Positions 33,644-41,915 of a stretch of 64,000 nucleotides of DNA are shown here, piece after piece (position 1 is the first letter of the stretch; every line of letters starts with the position of its first letter). The stretch spans positions 620,001 to 684,000 of the forward strand of contig NZ_JAHDTI010000002.1 of assembly GCF_018531495.1 (NCBI RefSeq), given 5' to 3'. Position numbers and translations under genes: made by a program. Source of the DNA: Nonomuraea sediminis. GTDB taxonomy: Bacteria; Actinomycetota; Actinomycetes; Streptosporangiales; Streptosporangiaceae. The notes beneath the pieces were generated by a model. The model was not told the origin of the DNA. It saw nothing but the letters and a program-made list of their open reading frames with translations, and ran no database searches.

Positions 33644-36481
33644 CTATCGAGAAGACCTTTGCTCGAGAGCCTTGAGCATCCGTGCGAGATCGGCCCGGGA
33701 GCTCACCCCCAGCTTGGGGAAGATCCGGTGCAGGTGGGTGCCGACAGTGCGGTGCGAAAGGTACAGCCGTTGCCCGATCTCCCGGTTCGTCAACCCCTCG
33801 GACGCCAGCTGCGCGATGTTCAGCTCGTGCGGGGTGAGCTTTTCCCGCGCGTCCGGGTCCCGGTTCGGGCTCGACTCCCCCGCACTGCGTAGCTCCCCTC
33901 GTGCGCGCTCGCCCCAGGCGGCCATGCCGAGCGCGTCGAAGGTCTCCCTGGCCGTACGCAAGTGCGCCCGGGATTCCGCGGCCCGGCGCTGCCGCCGCAA
34001 CCATTCGCCGAACGCCAGCTGGAGGCGTCCACGTTCGGCGGGCCACCCGGTCAGGTCCGCCCGCAGCGCGGCCGTGAACAGCTCCTCCGCCTCCTCGTTC
34101 GGGGCGAGCACAGCGCGCGCGTAGCGCAACCCGATGTGCAGCGCCGGCGACGGCGTCGATACGGCCAGAGGCTCCAGGCCGTGCAGGATGTCCCGCATGG
34201 TGTCGGTCCGCCCGGCTCGTACGGCGGCCTCGGTGAGCTCCGCGAGGAAGTATGCACGCAGGGCCAGCTGGTAGGCGGGGTCCGCAGGATCGAGAATCCT
34301 GCTCAGCGCGGCGAACGCGTCGTCGAAGCGCCCCTCGCTCAAGGCCGCGAGCCCACGCGCGAGCTGTACGGTGGCCAGCACGGGCCGGGCACCGGCGGGA
34401 AGGGCGACCCGTTCGGCCTCGTCGGCGAGCGTTCCGGCCTGCCCGTGGTAGCCCCGCAACGCGGCGATCTCGGCCTGGACGGCCGTGGCCAGGCCGTACA
34501 TGAACGGCTGCCCGGTCTCCTGGGCGAGCTTCGCGGCCTCTGCCGCAACGGGGACGGCCGCGGTCAGGTCACCGAGCCGGGTACGGCTCCACGCCTGAAC
34601 GGCCAGCGCCCGGGCAAGCAGCCCGAGCCGCCCCTCAGCACGCAGGCCGGGCGCGGCAGCCGCGGAGAAGCGAGCAGCCAGGTCGAACGCCCCGACCTGC
34701 AGGGCCGCACTACCCAGGTAGCGATCGGTCTCCGGCGCGACACCGGCCACACCCGCCAGTTCGCGCAGCCGTTCAAGCGTGAAGCCGCCCCGCTCGAACG
34801 GCGCGACATACGCGGCGACCGCGACCATGAGCGGATCGTCCGCAGGAACGGGCAGCCGATCGGCCACGCCCAGCAGCGAGCGGCGCGCGGCCGGACCCGG
34901 TTCGGACCAGAAGCACCGCATGGCGGCGCCCCACAGGATCCGTACGGCCGGCTCCACCTCCCCGTCGGCGGCCACCGACGCGGCGAGCTCAGCCAGCTCG
35001 GCCACGCGGGAGACGTCCTCGCGCACCCCGTCCTCGAACCCGCTGAGCAACCAGGCGGCAGTGGCCCGCCGGCGCGGCGCGAGTTCGAGGGCTTGCGCGT
35101 CGCGCACCAGACGCTCGGCCGTGGCGCGGCTGCCGGACTCGACCGCGAGCTCGGCCGCTCTCAGCAACCTGAGCGCCTTGCGGTCCTGCCCCTCGCTCAG
35201 CCGGGCCGCCTGCTCCAGCGCCGCGATCGCGGCGGCGACCCCGCCCCTGTGCCGGGCCCGGTCGGCCGCGCTGTCCAGCTCGGCCGCCACGCCCTCGTCG
35301 GCTCCGGCTGTCGCGGCGGCCCGGTGCCAGGCCCGCCGGTCAGGCTGTTCGTGCAGCGTCTCAGCGAGAGCCAGGTGGGCCTGCCGTCGTACGGCGAGCG
35401 TCGAAGCCGCCGCGATGGCCGACCGCATCAAGGGATGACGGAACGTCACCGTGCCGATGGCAAGCTCGATCAACCGGACCTCGGCGGCCGGTGCGAGGAT
35501 CTCCGGCTCGACCACCGACCCCAGGATCAGGCTCGTGGCCGCGAGCGTCTCGGAGACCGAATCGCTCTGGTTGAGCGCCGCGACCAGCAGGGCAGTACGG
35601 GCCGGAGTCGGCAGGCCGCCTACCCGCGCGGTGAACGCCCGCTCAAGGCGCTCGCTCAACGGCAGCACCGAACCCAGACCACCCAGGCCATCGCTCAGCG
35701 ACGGCACCGGATCCAGCCCGCCCTGGCTCAGCGACAGCACCGGGCCCAGCGCGTCCAGGCGATCGCTCGGCGACGGCACCGGGCTGAGGCCGCTGTGGTG
35801 TCCCAGGGCGGCAGGCAGCTCGGTCAGCGCCAGCGGGTTCCCGGCGGACTCCTCCAGCAGCCGGGCCCGCACCGCTGAGGCGAGGTCGGGGGCGATCGAG
35901 TCCAGGAGCTCGGCGGCAACCTCGTCGGAGAGCCGGTCAACGAGCATCGGGGACAGCCCGGCGTCCTGCACGGGCGAACGCTCGCCGTACCGGAGCGTCG
36001 CGACCATGACGATGGGCTCGGACTCGATCCGGCGCGCCACGAAGGCGAGGACGTCGGCGCTGGCGCGATCGAGCCAGTGCACATCCTCGGCGACAACCAG
36101 CAACGGCCGTACGGCTGCCGCCTCGGCCAACAGGGTCAGCGTGGCCAGACCGACGAGGTAGGCACTGGGTTCGGCCCCTTCGGCCAAGCCCAACGCACTG
36201 CGCAGGGCGTCACCCTGCGGTGCCGGCAGCGCGCCCACCCCTGCCCGGACCGGGTACAGCAGTTGATGCAACCCGGCGTAGGGAAGGTTCTGCTCGGCCT
36301 CCACACCGGTCGTCGTCAGCACACGCAGGCCCGCGACCGCTGCCGCAGACACGGCCTCCGCCACCAGCGCCGACTTCCCGATGCCGACCTCCCCCCGGAT
36401 GAGAACGCCGCTGCCGTCTCCGGGGTCGTCGACGAGCTCGGCCAGAGCCTTCAGCTCGGCTTCCCGTCCGAAAAGCGGCAT
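33644..36481 (-). CDS. large LuxR-family ATPase regulator (LAL type)
   Basis: This 945-residue regulator has an N-terminal AAA/NB-ARC ATPase (Walker A RGEVGIGKSA near residue 32, Walker B LLVVAEDVHWLD near 127), a long helical TPR-like middle, and a C-terminal LuxR helix-turn-helix (LTPHELNIAQLASEGLTNRE, then IGQRLYLSHRTVGTHLHRIF). Near residues 225-280 an inserted Pro/Ser-rich repeat is present in place of the short linker usual in the family. The ATG at 36481 has AGGAG 9 bases upstream. A deleted second copy of its 5' part lies at 38395-38750. Confidence 0.92.
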   Translation of the reverse strand: MPLFGREAELKALAELVDDPGDGSGVLIRGEVGIGKSALVAEAVSAAAVAGLRVLTTTGVEAEQNLPYAGLHQLLYPVRAGVGALPAPQGDALRSALGLAEGAEPSAYLVGLATLTLLAEAAAVRPLLVVAEDVHWLDRASADVLAFVARRIESEPIVMVATLRYGERSPVQDAGLSPMLVDRLSDEVAAELLDSIAPDLASAVRARLLEESAGNPLALTELPAALGHHSGLSPVPSPSDRLDALGPVLSLSQGGLDPVPSLSDGLGGLGSVLPLSERLERAFTARVGGLPTPARTALLVAALNQSDSVSETLAATSLILGSVVEPEILAPAAEVRLIELAIGTVTFRHPLMRSAIAAASTLAVRRQAHLALAETLHEQPDRRAWHRAAATAGADEGVAAELDSAADRARHRGGVAAAIAALEQAARLSEGQDRKALRLLRAAELAVESGSRATAERLVRDAQALELAPRRRATAAWLLSGFEDGVREDVSRVAELAELAASVAADGEVEPAVRILWGAAMRCFWSEPGPAARRSLLGVADRLPVPADDPLMVAVAAYVAPFERGGFTLERLRELAGVAGVAPETDRYLGSAALQVGAFDLAARFSAAAAPGLRAEGRLGLLARALAVQAWSRTRLGDLTAAVPVAAEAAKLAQETGQPFMYGLATAVQAEIAALRGYHGQAGTLADEAERVALPAGARPVLATVQLARGLAALSEGRFDDAFAALSRILDPADPAYQLALRAYFLAELTEAAVRAGRTDTMRDILHGLEPLAVSTPSPALHIGLRYARAVLAPNEEAEELFTAALRADLTGWPAERGRLQLAFGEWLRRQRRAAESRAHLRTARETFDALGMAAWGERARGELRSAGESSPNRDPDAREKLTPHELNIAQLASEGLTNREIGQRLYLSHRTVGTHLHRIFPKLGVSSRADLARMLKALEQRSSR
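35641..35800 (-). repeat. internal tandem repeat in the LuxR ATPase gene
   Basis: The translated segment repeats a unit of about 24 residues: GLSPVPSPSDRLDALGPVLS followed by LSQG, then GLDPVPSLSDGLGGLGSVLP followed by LSER. The second, partial gene copy at 38.4 kb has only one unit, so the array has expanded here or shrunk there. The unit is Pro/Ser/Gly/Leu-rich and sits between the ATPase core and the helical region. Confidence 0.7.
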
Positions 36482-36753
36482 GGTGCGGCACTCCTACTTC
36501 GGTGTCCCCGGCTGTCTCCCCCAGCCCTGCCGCGACCCTACCTAAAGCACCGGATACGACATTTCACCAGCGTGTGCGGAATGCACATCGTCAATATTTC
36601 GTCCTGCTGGCGTGACCTTCTCGGGCAAACCAAATGCCCTCTCAAGGCCGCTGGATGCGAATGTCACTGCCTGCGTCTCTCACGGCTGGGCGTCGCTCTT
36701 GCCGCCAAATCCCGCAAAGCGGTGCCGGGGCCTCAACAGGGTTCCCGGGCGGC

Positions 36754-37446
36754 TCAGGGGGTCACGACCTTCAGGTCGCCCGAGTCACTGGTCAGGCTGA
36801 TCGAACGCTGCGCCGAGGGATCATGGGTCGCGGTGACCTTCTTGCCGCCCGAGTCCGTCCTGGTGACGATGTTGTACGGGCCCTGGGGGACGTGCACGAC
36901 GCTCGCGCCCGAATCCGTCGACGTTTCCACCTTGTCGGGCGCGCCGGTGAAGACGAGCGTGATGTCGCCCGAGTCGGTCGCCGCGACGGCCTGCTTGCCG
37001 GTCAACCCGCTCGCGTCGATCTCCCCGGAGTCGGTTTTCGCCTCGACGTCCCCCGACAGCGTCTTCAGCGTCACCTTCCCCGAGTCGGTGGTGGCCTTGA
37101 CGCGCAGCCCCCTGGGCACCTCCACCTTGTAGCTCACCTCGCAGTTCAAGATGGCCAGGCCGTGCGGGCACGTGAACTTCAGGGTCAGCGTGTCGCCTTG
37201 CACGTCGTGGCTGGCGGCAGGCCGCTCCCCGCGCCAGCTGAGACTCTCGGTCACGTGGATGCCCTGCCGGTCGGACCCGACCACCTCGACGGTGCCCGAG
37301 TCGGCCTCGACCTGGAGCCCAGCCACCTTGTCGGCGACATCGTAGGACGCCTTGTCCTGGTTGTTGGTCCCGCCGAGTCCACACCCCGTCAACATGGCCC
37401 CGAGCCCCAGCAGACTCGCGATCACGATCGTTCTCTTCGCATCCAT
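36754..37446 (-). CDS. DUF4097-type beta-repeat lipoprotein
   Basis: This lipoprotein of about 230 residues has a lipobox MLTGC with the lipidated cysteine near residue 22. It then has a right-handed parallel beta-type domain with at least six DSG repeats (TTDSGKV, KTDSGEI, ATDSGDI, STDSGAS, RTDSGG, TSDSGDL) spaced about 18-22 residues, the mark of DUF4097/DUF2807. Such proteins sit on the outer face of the membrane; their role is unknown. A TTG nine bases upstream is also in frame. A large palindrome starts about 34 bases before the start codon. A second DUF4097 protein, without lipobox, is at 62.4 kb. Confidence 0.85.
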   Translation of the reverse strand: MDAKRTIVIASLLGLGAMLTGCGLGGTNNQDKASYDVADKVAGLQVEADSGTVEVVGSDRQGIHVTESLSWRGERPAASHDVQGDTLTLKFTCPHGLAILNCEVSYKVEVPRGLRVKATTDSGKVTLKTLSGDVEAKTDSGEIDASGLTGKQAVAATDSGDITLVFTGAPDKVETSTDSGASVVHVPQGPYNIVTRTDSGGKKVTATHDPSAQRSISLTSDSGDLKVVTP

Positions 37447-37479
37447 GGCAGCCAAGTCTTCCGTGGCCCGCGCGAATCA

Positions 37480-37512
37480 GCCTCAGGGAGGTCCCTGAAC
37501 CACCCCTGAGGC
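37480..37512 (-). promoter_or_regulatory. nested palindrome upstream of DUF4097 lipoprotein gene
   Basis: TCAGGGA-GG-TCCCTGA (37483-37498) is a 16-base perfect dyad. A further CCCTGAGGC (37504-37512) pairs with GCCTCAGGG (37480-37488). Three related half-sites within 33 bases, about 35-65 bases before the start codon, suggest an operator for a response regulator or repressor. Confidence 0.5.
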
Positions 37513-37561
37513 CCGCCTTGGCGAGACTGTGCGGTGTCTCTCTTTCGGTGGTGACGGAGAG

Positions 37562-38077
37562 TCAAGCTAGGAGGATGCGGTAGCGGAGCAGCGAGAAGCC
37601 GGCTCGGCCGCGGTCAGTGGGGACGGGCTCCCCAGTGGGACAACGATCGAGACGGGCTCCCACTTGTCGATCTCTGTGCAAGACGTGGCACCAGCGCGAT
37701 TTGGCCCCACCTCGTCGCACAGAAATGACCGGGCTTTCGCTGCTTCCTGCCGCGACGCCGGCGAGCAGCTCCAGGCCGCGCCGGACCAGGGCCGATCCGA
37801 CGCCTTGCCGCTGGTATTCGGGTGCCACGGCCAGCGGGCTGAGAACCTGCACCTGGACCAGCCGCCGTGGCGCGTCGAGCAGGCCGGGGGTGAACATGAT
37901 GTGGCCGATGACCCGTCCGGCGTTCTCGGCCACCAGCGAGATGCCCGTGTCAGGTGTGATCGTGCCCCGCAGGGTATCCACGAGTTCGCCCACGACGGCT
38001 CCGTGGTCACCGAACGCCTGCAGATGCACCATCCGCACGGATTCTCGGTCGCCCGGTTGCTCACCGCGAAGATTCAT
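37562..38077 (-). pseudogene. GNAT acetyltransferase, C-terminal third degenerate
   Basis: From an ATG at 38077 the frame gives a good GNAT N-terminal half, including PLAVAPEYQRQGVGSALVRR with the acetyl-CoA loop. After LELLAG (about residue 112) the remaining 60 residues are Arg/Gly-rich and no longer follow the fold; the usual hydrophobic strand and GF-x-P motif are missing. It is probably a truncated or frameshifted gene joined to unrelated DNA. Related YhbS-type enzymes are about 165-170 residues, so the length alone does not reveal the damage. Confidence 0.5.
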
Positions 38078-38183
38078 TTCCCGGACAGTAGAGCACCGGT
38101 CCGTAGCGAGCATCTGAATTTCGAGACGACCGCGTCGAGGACCGTGTGACGGGCAGTCCGCGGCCCATCGCGGACCAGTAGCG

Positions 38184-38331
38184 GCGGGGGCGTTGACGGA
38201 GGTTGCACGGTCTCGGTGTCCAGGACCACCGCGCTGGGATCCTCGGCCCGGCCCACCCGCACGCGCAGCCGGTCGGCTTCTGCCTGGGCGGCGCTTTCCC
38301 GCTCGGCCAGGCACTGGAGGAACTCGCGCAT
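38184..38331 (-). pseudogene. IS5-like transposase fragment
   Basis: About 49 codons read REFLQCLAERESAAQAEADR, then LRVRVGRAEDPSAVVLDTET and VQPPS. This resembles the segment before and around the first catalytic aspartate of IS5-family transposases (pattern VGR-x-x-x-PSA-x-VLDTQTV). Neither the start, the DDE remainder nor terminal inverted repeats are present. It lies between the GNAT remnant and the LuxR ATPase gene fragment. Confidence 0.5.
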
Positions 38332-38394
38332 CCGCGCCCCCGGCTATGCCGCTGTCTGGCGGGGATGGCGCCAGGTCTGTTCGCCGCTCGTCGA

Positions 38395-38750
38395 TGAACG
38401 CCCGCTCAAGACGCTCGCTCAACGGCAGCACCGGACCCAGACCGCCAAGACGATCGCTCAGCGACGGCACCGGGCCGGGGCCGCCATGGTGTCCCAGGGC
38501 CGCAGGCAGCTCGGTCAGCGCCAGCGGGTTCCCGGCGGACTCCTCCAGCAACCGCGCCCGCACCGCTGAGGCGAGGTCGGGCGCGATCGAGCCCAGGAGC
38601 TCGGCGGCAACCTCGTCGGAGAGCCGGTCAACAGGCATCAGGGACAGCCCGGCGTCCTGCACAGGCGAACGCTCGCCGTACCGGAGCGTCGCAACCCTAC
38701 CGAAAGCGCCGGATACGACATTTCACCAGCGTGGCCGGAACGCATGTCGG
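38395..38750 (-). pseudogene. fragment of a second LuxR ATPase gene with internal deletion
   Basis: This stretch matches two separate parts of the intact gene at 33644-36481: codons around residues 160-285 (38395-38692) and then the promoter-side sequence upstream of that gene's start (38693-38750, matching 36531-36590). The part coding for roughly the first 160 residues is missing. The intact gene has CGCGACC at 35999-36005 and again at 36531-36537; the fragment has a single CGCAACC at 38690-38696, so a deletion of about 530 bases between short direct repeats explains the joint. The left end stops at GAACGCCCGCTCAAG. Confidence 0.8.
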
Positions 38751-38856
38751 GCCAGGTAGCCCCAGAGCCACGAGCCGACCTGGTGCAACGTAAGCGGAAC
38801 CGCTAACGGAGTCAGCCGTGTGGGCAACATGCCCAGAACAGCGAAGGCTCGCCAGG

Positions 38857-39210
38857 TCAGTGGCTTATTTCGTCAAGGAAGCGAAGGTAGGGCAGGACAG
38901 CAACCGCGGCGATCAGAATTACCATGCTCATTCCGACCCCGATAAAGGTCCAGACGTTGAACCAACGAAAGCCGAGCGAAAGAAGTGCTAGCACTTCCCC
39001 GAAGCAGAACACCGTGCCGAACCGAAATGATCCACGGGCTAGCTCACCCCTGGTCGGACCGGGCAACTTCCGCTGCTCTCCTCCCTTAGCCCGCTGATTC
39101 TCCATGAGCTTCGCACGCAGTTGCAGGAGGAACCCAACCTCCACAGTCAATGCGATCATCAAGGTCGGCAGAACCTGTGCAGCCGTCGCATAGAACGTCT
39201 CCGTTCCCAT
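38857..39210 (-). CDS. small membrane protein of unknown function
   Basis: I do not recognise this 117-residue protein. It has three hydrophobic helices: about 8-30 (AQVLPTLMIALTVEVGFLLQ), 65-82 and 88-110. A charged cytoplasmic-looking loop (LRAKLMENQRAKGGEQRKLP) lies between the first two. The ATG at 39210 is the first that gives a compact membrane protein. It is divergent from the HTH-containing gene with 127 bases between starts, and both are less G/C-rich than their neighbours, so they may have arrived together. Confidence 0.6.
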   Translation of the reverse strand: MGTETFYATAAQVLPTLMIALTVEVGFLLQLRAKLMENQRAKGGEQRKLPGPTRGELARGSFRFGTVFCFGEVLALLSLGFRWFNVWTFIGVGMSMVILIAAVAVLPYLRFLDEISH

Positions 39211-39337
39211 ACCAGGTATTTCGCGATCAGCCCGAACAACGTTCCACGGCCCTGTTGGACGCGAAACCTTGGACGTCACCTTGCAGGTAGCGAAACAATC
39301 GAACTCCCGCGCAAGGTCCCCCAGGACAGGAGATGCC

Positions 39338-40525
39338 GTGACAGGCACCGCCAGCGACGTCGATAACGCCCGCCCTGACCTCCTGCTCGGCGCGGAACTC
39401 CGAAGCATCTTCGAGAGCAGCCCAGTCCCTCTGAACAAGATCGCACGACTCGCAGGGGTATCCCAAGATCGGCTCGAAGGCTTCCTCGATGGGAGCATCA
39501 TCCCGGTCAAGGGCGAGCTGCCCAACCTGCTGAACGCCCTCGGAATGTCCGTTTCGGACGACGACTTCTCCTATGAGGGATGGGAGGTGGCGCGGCAGAT
39601 CTCCGCAAGGTACAGGAGTGAACGCAAACGCGGGGTCGACCTAGGTCTTAACACGACGAACATCCTGTTCCTGAATGCGTTCAACAGTGCCTTGAACGGC
39701 TACCTGACGTGGTCGCCCCCCGGCATACCCGGCACCGAGGAGTTTCGGGAGCTCCTGAACGATCTCGCCTTTTCGCCTCGCGCGAGGCGAGCCTGGATCA
39801 TGGCGCACAGCATCGCCGAGTCCATCAATGAGCAGCAGGCGCATCGCAGAGCGCAATCTCAAGTGCGCTACGAGACCAGATCATCCACGAGGGACCTTCC
39901 TAGGTACGTCATATCTGAACGCGCCAGGCACGAGATCGACATTGAGGAGGTTGATCGCGCCCACCTTCTGAACACCAAGGCAGACAGCTCACCGGTCACC
40001 ATCTACCTCAACGACCACGATGCTGACCGCCTGGCCGGGGCGAGCATCGAGGTGGAGCGCGCGGTACGGGCATGGCTTGAAGCCAAGGGCAAGGAGATCA
40101 TCTACGAGGGGCGTCCGGTCACCGGCTCCTGGTGGAAGGCACTCGTGGCTAGGGCGAAGAACCCTACCGAGGAGGACATCCACAAAGGGGCGAAGCTCGT
40201 CGCTCGGACCGCGAGCCTCTACGGGTTGGACACCCGCCAGGCCGAGGTGGACAAGATGCAGGCGGAGGCGTTCGCCGCGGTCATGAAGGCACTGGAGGGG
40301 GTCGACCAAGCGGTCATCCACTCGGGAACGCTGCTCGTCGTCAAGAACGGCCCGCTGGTGATTCGGCGTGAGCTGAGTCAGCTTGACGTGGAGAACTTGC
40401 GCCTCCATCCCATCCTGACCACTCGGCCGGCCACCATCCTCCAGGAGCTGGAAGCCCTCGCCTACCAGCAGGCCGCACTGGAGCTCGCCGAGCGGCCTCC
40501 CCAGCCCGAACAGCACCTCCGCTAA
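39338..40525 (+). CDS. XRE-like HTH protein with conserved C-terminal domain of unknown function
   Basis: The protein of 395 residues starts at a GTG with AGGAG five bases upstream; the ATG 69 bases earlier has no such site. Residues about 15-65 look like a lambda-repressor-type helix-turn-helix (LNKIARLAGVSQDRLEGFLD). The middle is helical. The C-terminal 200 residues hold a mixed domain beginning SSPVTIYLNDHDADRLAGAS and containing GSWWKALVARAK, with a resemblance to uncharacterised actinobacterial proteins but no named family. No catalytic motif is obvious. It is divergent from a small membrane protein, a pairing reminiscent of two-gene defence or regulatory modules, but this is only context. 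Confidence 0.65.
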   Translation: MTGTASDVDNARPDLLLGAELRSIFESSPVPLNKIARLAGVSQDRLEGFLDGSIIPVKGELPNLLNALGMSVSDDDFSYEGWEVARQISARYRSERKRGVDLGLNTTNILFLNAFNSALNGYLTWSPPGIPGTEEFRELLNDLAFSPRARRAWIMAHSIAESINEQQAHRRAQSQVRYETRSSTRDLPRYVISERARHEIDIEEVDRAHLLNTKADSSPVTIYLNDHDADRLAGASIEVERAVRAWLEAKGKEIIYEGRPVTGSWWKALVARAKNPTEEDIHKGAKLVARTASLYGLDTRQAEVDKMQAEAFAAVMKALEGVDQAVIHSGTLLVVKNGPLVIRRELSQLDVENLRLHPILTTRPATILQELEALAYQQAALELAERPPQPEQHLR

Positions 40526-40624
40526 GGCCCCCTACGCGCACCTGGGCCCCGCCTTTTCACGCGATAGATCCACAGCGGCAGCCAAACGAACAGCCCCTGC
40601 GCTGGCGGACATGCTGGCGTGACC

Positions 40625-40669
40625 TTGGGCGCCGATGAGCGCCCCAACTAGTATGGACTGGCAAGTCCA
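40625..40669 (+). promoter_or_regulatory. tetR promoter with TGGACT-N4-AGTCCA operator
   Basis: A perfect 6-bp inverted repeat, TGGACT-GGCA-AGTCCA (40654-40669), overlaps a -10-like TAGTAT (40649-40654) that has TTGGGC 18 bases upstream. The same inverted repeat with a different 4-base spacer lies before the aldo/keto reductase gene (41991-42006). Confidence 0.7.
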
Positions 40670-40684
40670 GTCTGGAGGGTGGTC

Positions 40685-41281
40685 ATGCGGTCGCTGACCC
40701 GTAAGGGGGCCGCGACGCGGCAGCGCATTCTTGAGGGTGCGGCGGCGTACATCCGCGAGTACGGCGTGGCCAACATGACGCTCGACGATGTGCTGGCCAG
40801 GACGGCGACGAGTAAGAGCCAGCTCTTCCACTACTTCCCGGACGGCCGGGAGGAGTTGCTGCTGGCCGTGGCCCGCATGGAGGCCGATCGGGTGCTGGAG
40901 GATCAGCGGCCCCAGCTCGGCGAGCTCACCTCCTGGCCTGCCTGGCAAGCGTGGCGCGACACGGTCGTCGACCGGTACCGGCGGCAGGGGCGTCTGTGCC
41001 CGCTCAACTCCGTCACGTCACAGCTGGGCATCCAAACGCCCGGCGCCCAGGCCGTGGTCACCGAGCTGATGCATCGCTGGCAGGCTGAGATCGCCACCGG
41101 TGTGCGGCACATGCAGGATGCCGGCGAGATCGACCCGGGTCTGGACCCCGACCGCGCGGCGGCCGCCCTGCTCGCCGGCATCCAGGGCGGTGTACTGATC
41201 CAAATGTCCACCGGCGAGACCGAACATCTGGAAGCCGCCCTGGACTTGGGCATCGCCTACCTGCGCGCCGGCAGGCCTTAA
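40685..41281 (+). CDS. TetR/AcrR family transcriptional regulator
   Basis: This 198-residue repressor has the TetR helix-turn-helix in about residues 12-58 (MTLDDVLARTATSKSQLFHY with FPDGREELLLAV) and a helical effector domain that resembles the C-terminal domain of TetR proteins linked to aldo/keto or short-chain reductases. The ATG at 40685 has GGAGG six bases upstream. An identical operator lies at its own promoter and at the aldo/keto reductase promoter 1.3 kb downstream, so these two genes form a regulon around the unrelated Ohr gene. Confidence 0.9.
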   Translation: MRSLTRKGAATRQRILEGAAAYIREYGVANMTLDDVLARTATSKSQLFHYFPDGREELLLAVARMEADRVLEDQRPQLGELTSWPAWQAWRDTVVDRYRRQGRLCPLNSVTSQLGIQTPGAQAVVTELMHRWQAEIATGVRHMQDAGEIDPGLDPDRAAAALLAGIQGGVLIQMSTGETEHLEAALDLGIAYLRAGRP

Positions 41282-41311
41282 GGTCCGGCTCGCCGTACGG
41301 CCTGTTTGTGC

Positions 41312-41398
41312 TCACCACACCTGGGCGAAGCAGGCGAGGGCGACGGCCATCAGAAGCACGGCCACCGACAGAACCCTCAGGTGATTCGATCTGGGCAT
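41312..41398 (-). CDS. 28-residue single-helix membrane peptide downstream of ohr
   Basis: An ATG at 41398 preceded by GGAGG at six bases opens a 28-codon frame: MPRSNHLRVLSVAVLLMAVA, then LACFAQVW. It has a short basic start and one hydrophobic helix of about 17 residues. It lies 47 bases after the ohr stop on the same strand, probably in the same transcript. It is too short for automatic gene callers. It may be a small membrane-tuning protein or a toxin-like peptide; nothing decides this. Confidence 0.6.
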   Translation of the reverse strand: MPRSNHLRVLSVAVLLMAVALACFAQVW

Positions 41399-41445
41399 CA
41401 GGATCCTCCCTTCCGTTGTGAAGCCCGCCGAGGAACGGCGGCGTG

Positions 41446-41871
41446 TCAGACGGCGGTCGCCCGGATGGTGACGGGGATGTTGCCGCGAGTGGCCTTGGAG
41501 TAGGGGCAAAGCTGGTGAGCGGCTGCGCCGAGTTCCTCGGCGGTCTGCTGGTCCACGCCGCCCAGCTCGAGGTTGAGCACGGCGGCGAGGCCGAACTGGC
41601 CGTCGTCGCCGTGGTTCAGGGTCACCTCGGCCGCGATGCTCGTGCTCGTGAGCCGCACCTTGCGCTGCGCCGCCGCCCTTCTCACCGCGCCGAGGAAGCA
41701 GGCGCCCCAGCCGGCGGCGAGCAACTGCTCGGGGTTCGTGGCGTCCCCGGCTCCGCCCAGCTCCTTGGGGATGGCGAGGGTGGTGTCGAGGAGACCGTCG
41801 TCGGCCATGACGCGGCCCCCGTTGCGACCCTCTCCTGTCACGGTGACGACCGCGGTGTAGCTGGCAGCCAT
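41446..41871 (-). CDS. ohr: OsmC/Ohr family organic hydroperoxide reductase
   Basis: This 141-residue enzyme reduces organic hydroperoxides with thiols. Both reactive cysteines are present: the peroxidatic one in GWGACFLGAVR and the resolving one in HQLCPYSKATRGNIPV, the motif typical of Ohr rather than OsmC. NPEQLLAAG is also conserved. The ATG at 41871 has AAGGAA six bases upstream. The upstream region to the aldo/keto reductase gene contains an array of GTGAC half-sites, which may bind the (unseen) peroxide-responsive regulator. Confidence 0.9.
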   Translation of the reverse strand: MAASYTAVVTVTGEGRNGGRVMADDGLLDTTLAIPKELGGAGDATNPEQLLAAGWGACFLGAVRRAAAQRKVRLTSTSIAAEVTLNHGDDGQFGLAAVLNLELGGVDQQTAEELGAAAHQLCPYSKATRGNIPVTIRATAV

Positions 41872-41915
41872 GGCAGTTCCTTCCCAAGGATTCCGAACGG
41901 GCACATCCATCAAGC

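Noticed and set aside
31262..33892. 876-codon plus-strand frame over the SARP gene
   Set aside because: Antisense shadow with abnormal composition; the minus-strand SARP protein has clear domains.
38793..38804. Palindrome AGCGG-AA-CCGCT near the unknown membrane gene, considered as an attachment site
   Set aside because: No integrase and no second copy of the surrounding sequence were seen, so an attachment site cannot be supported.
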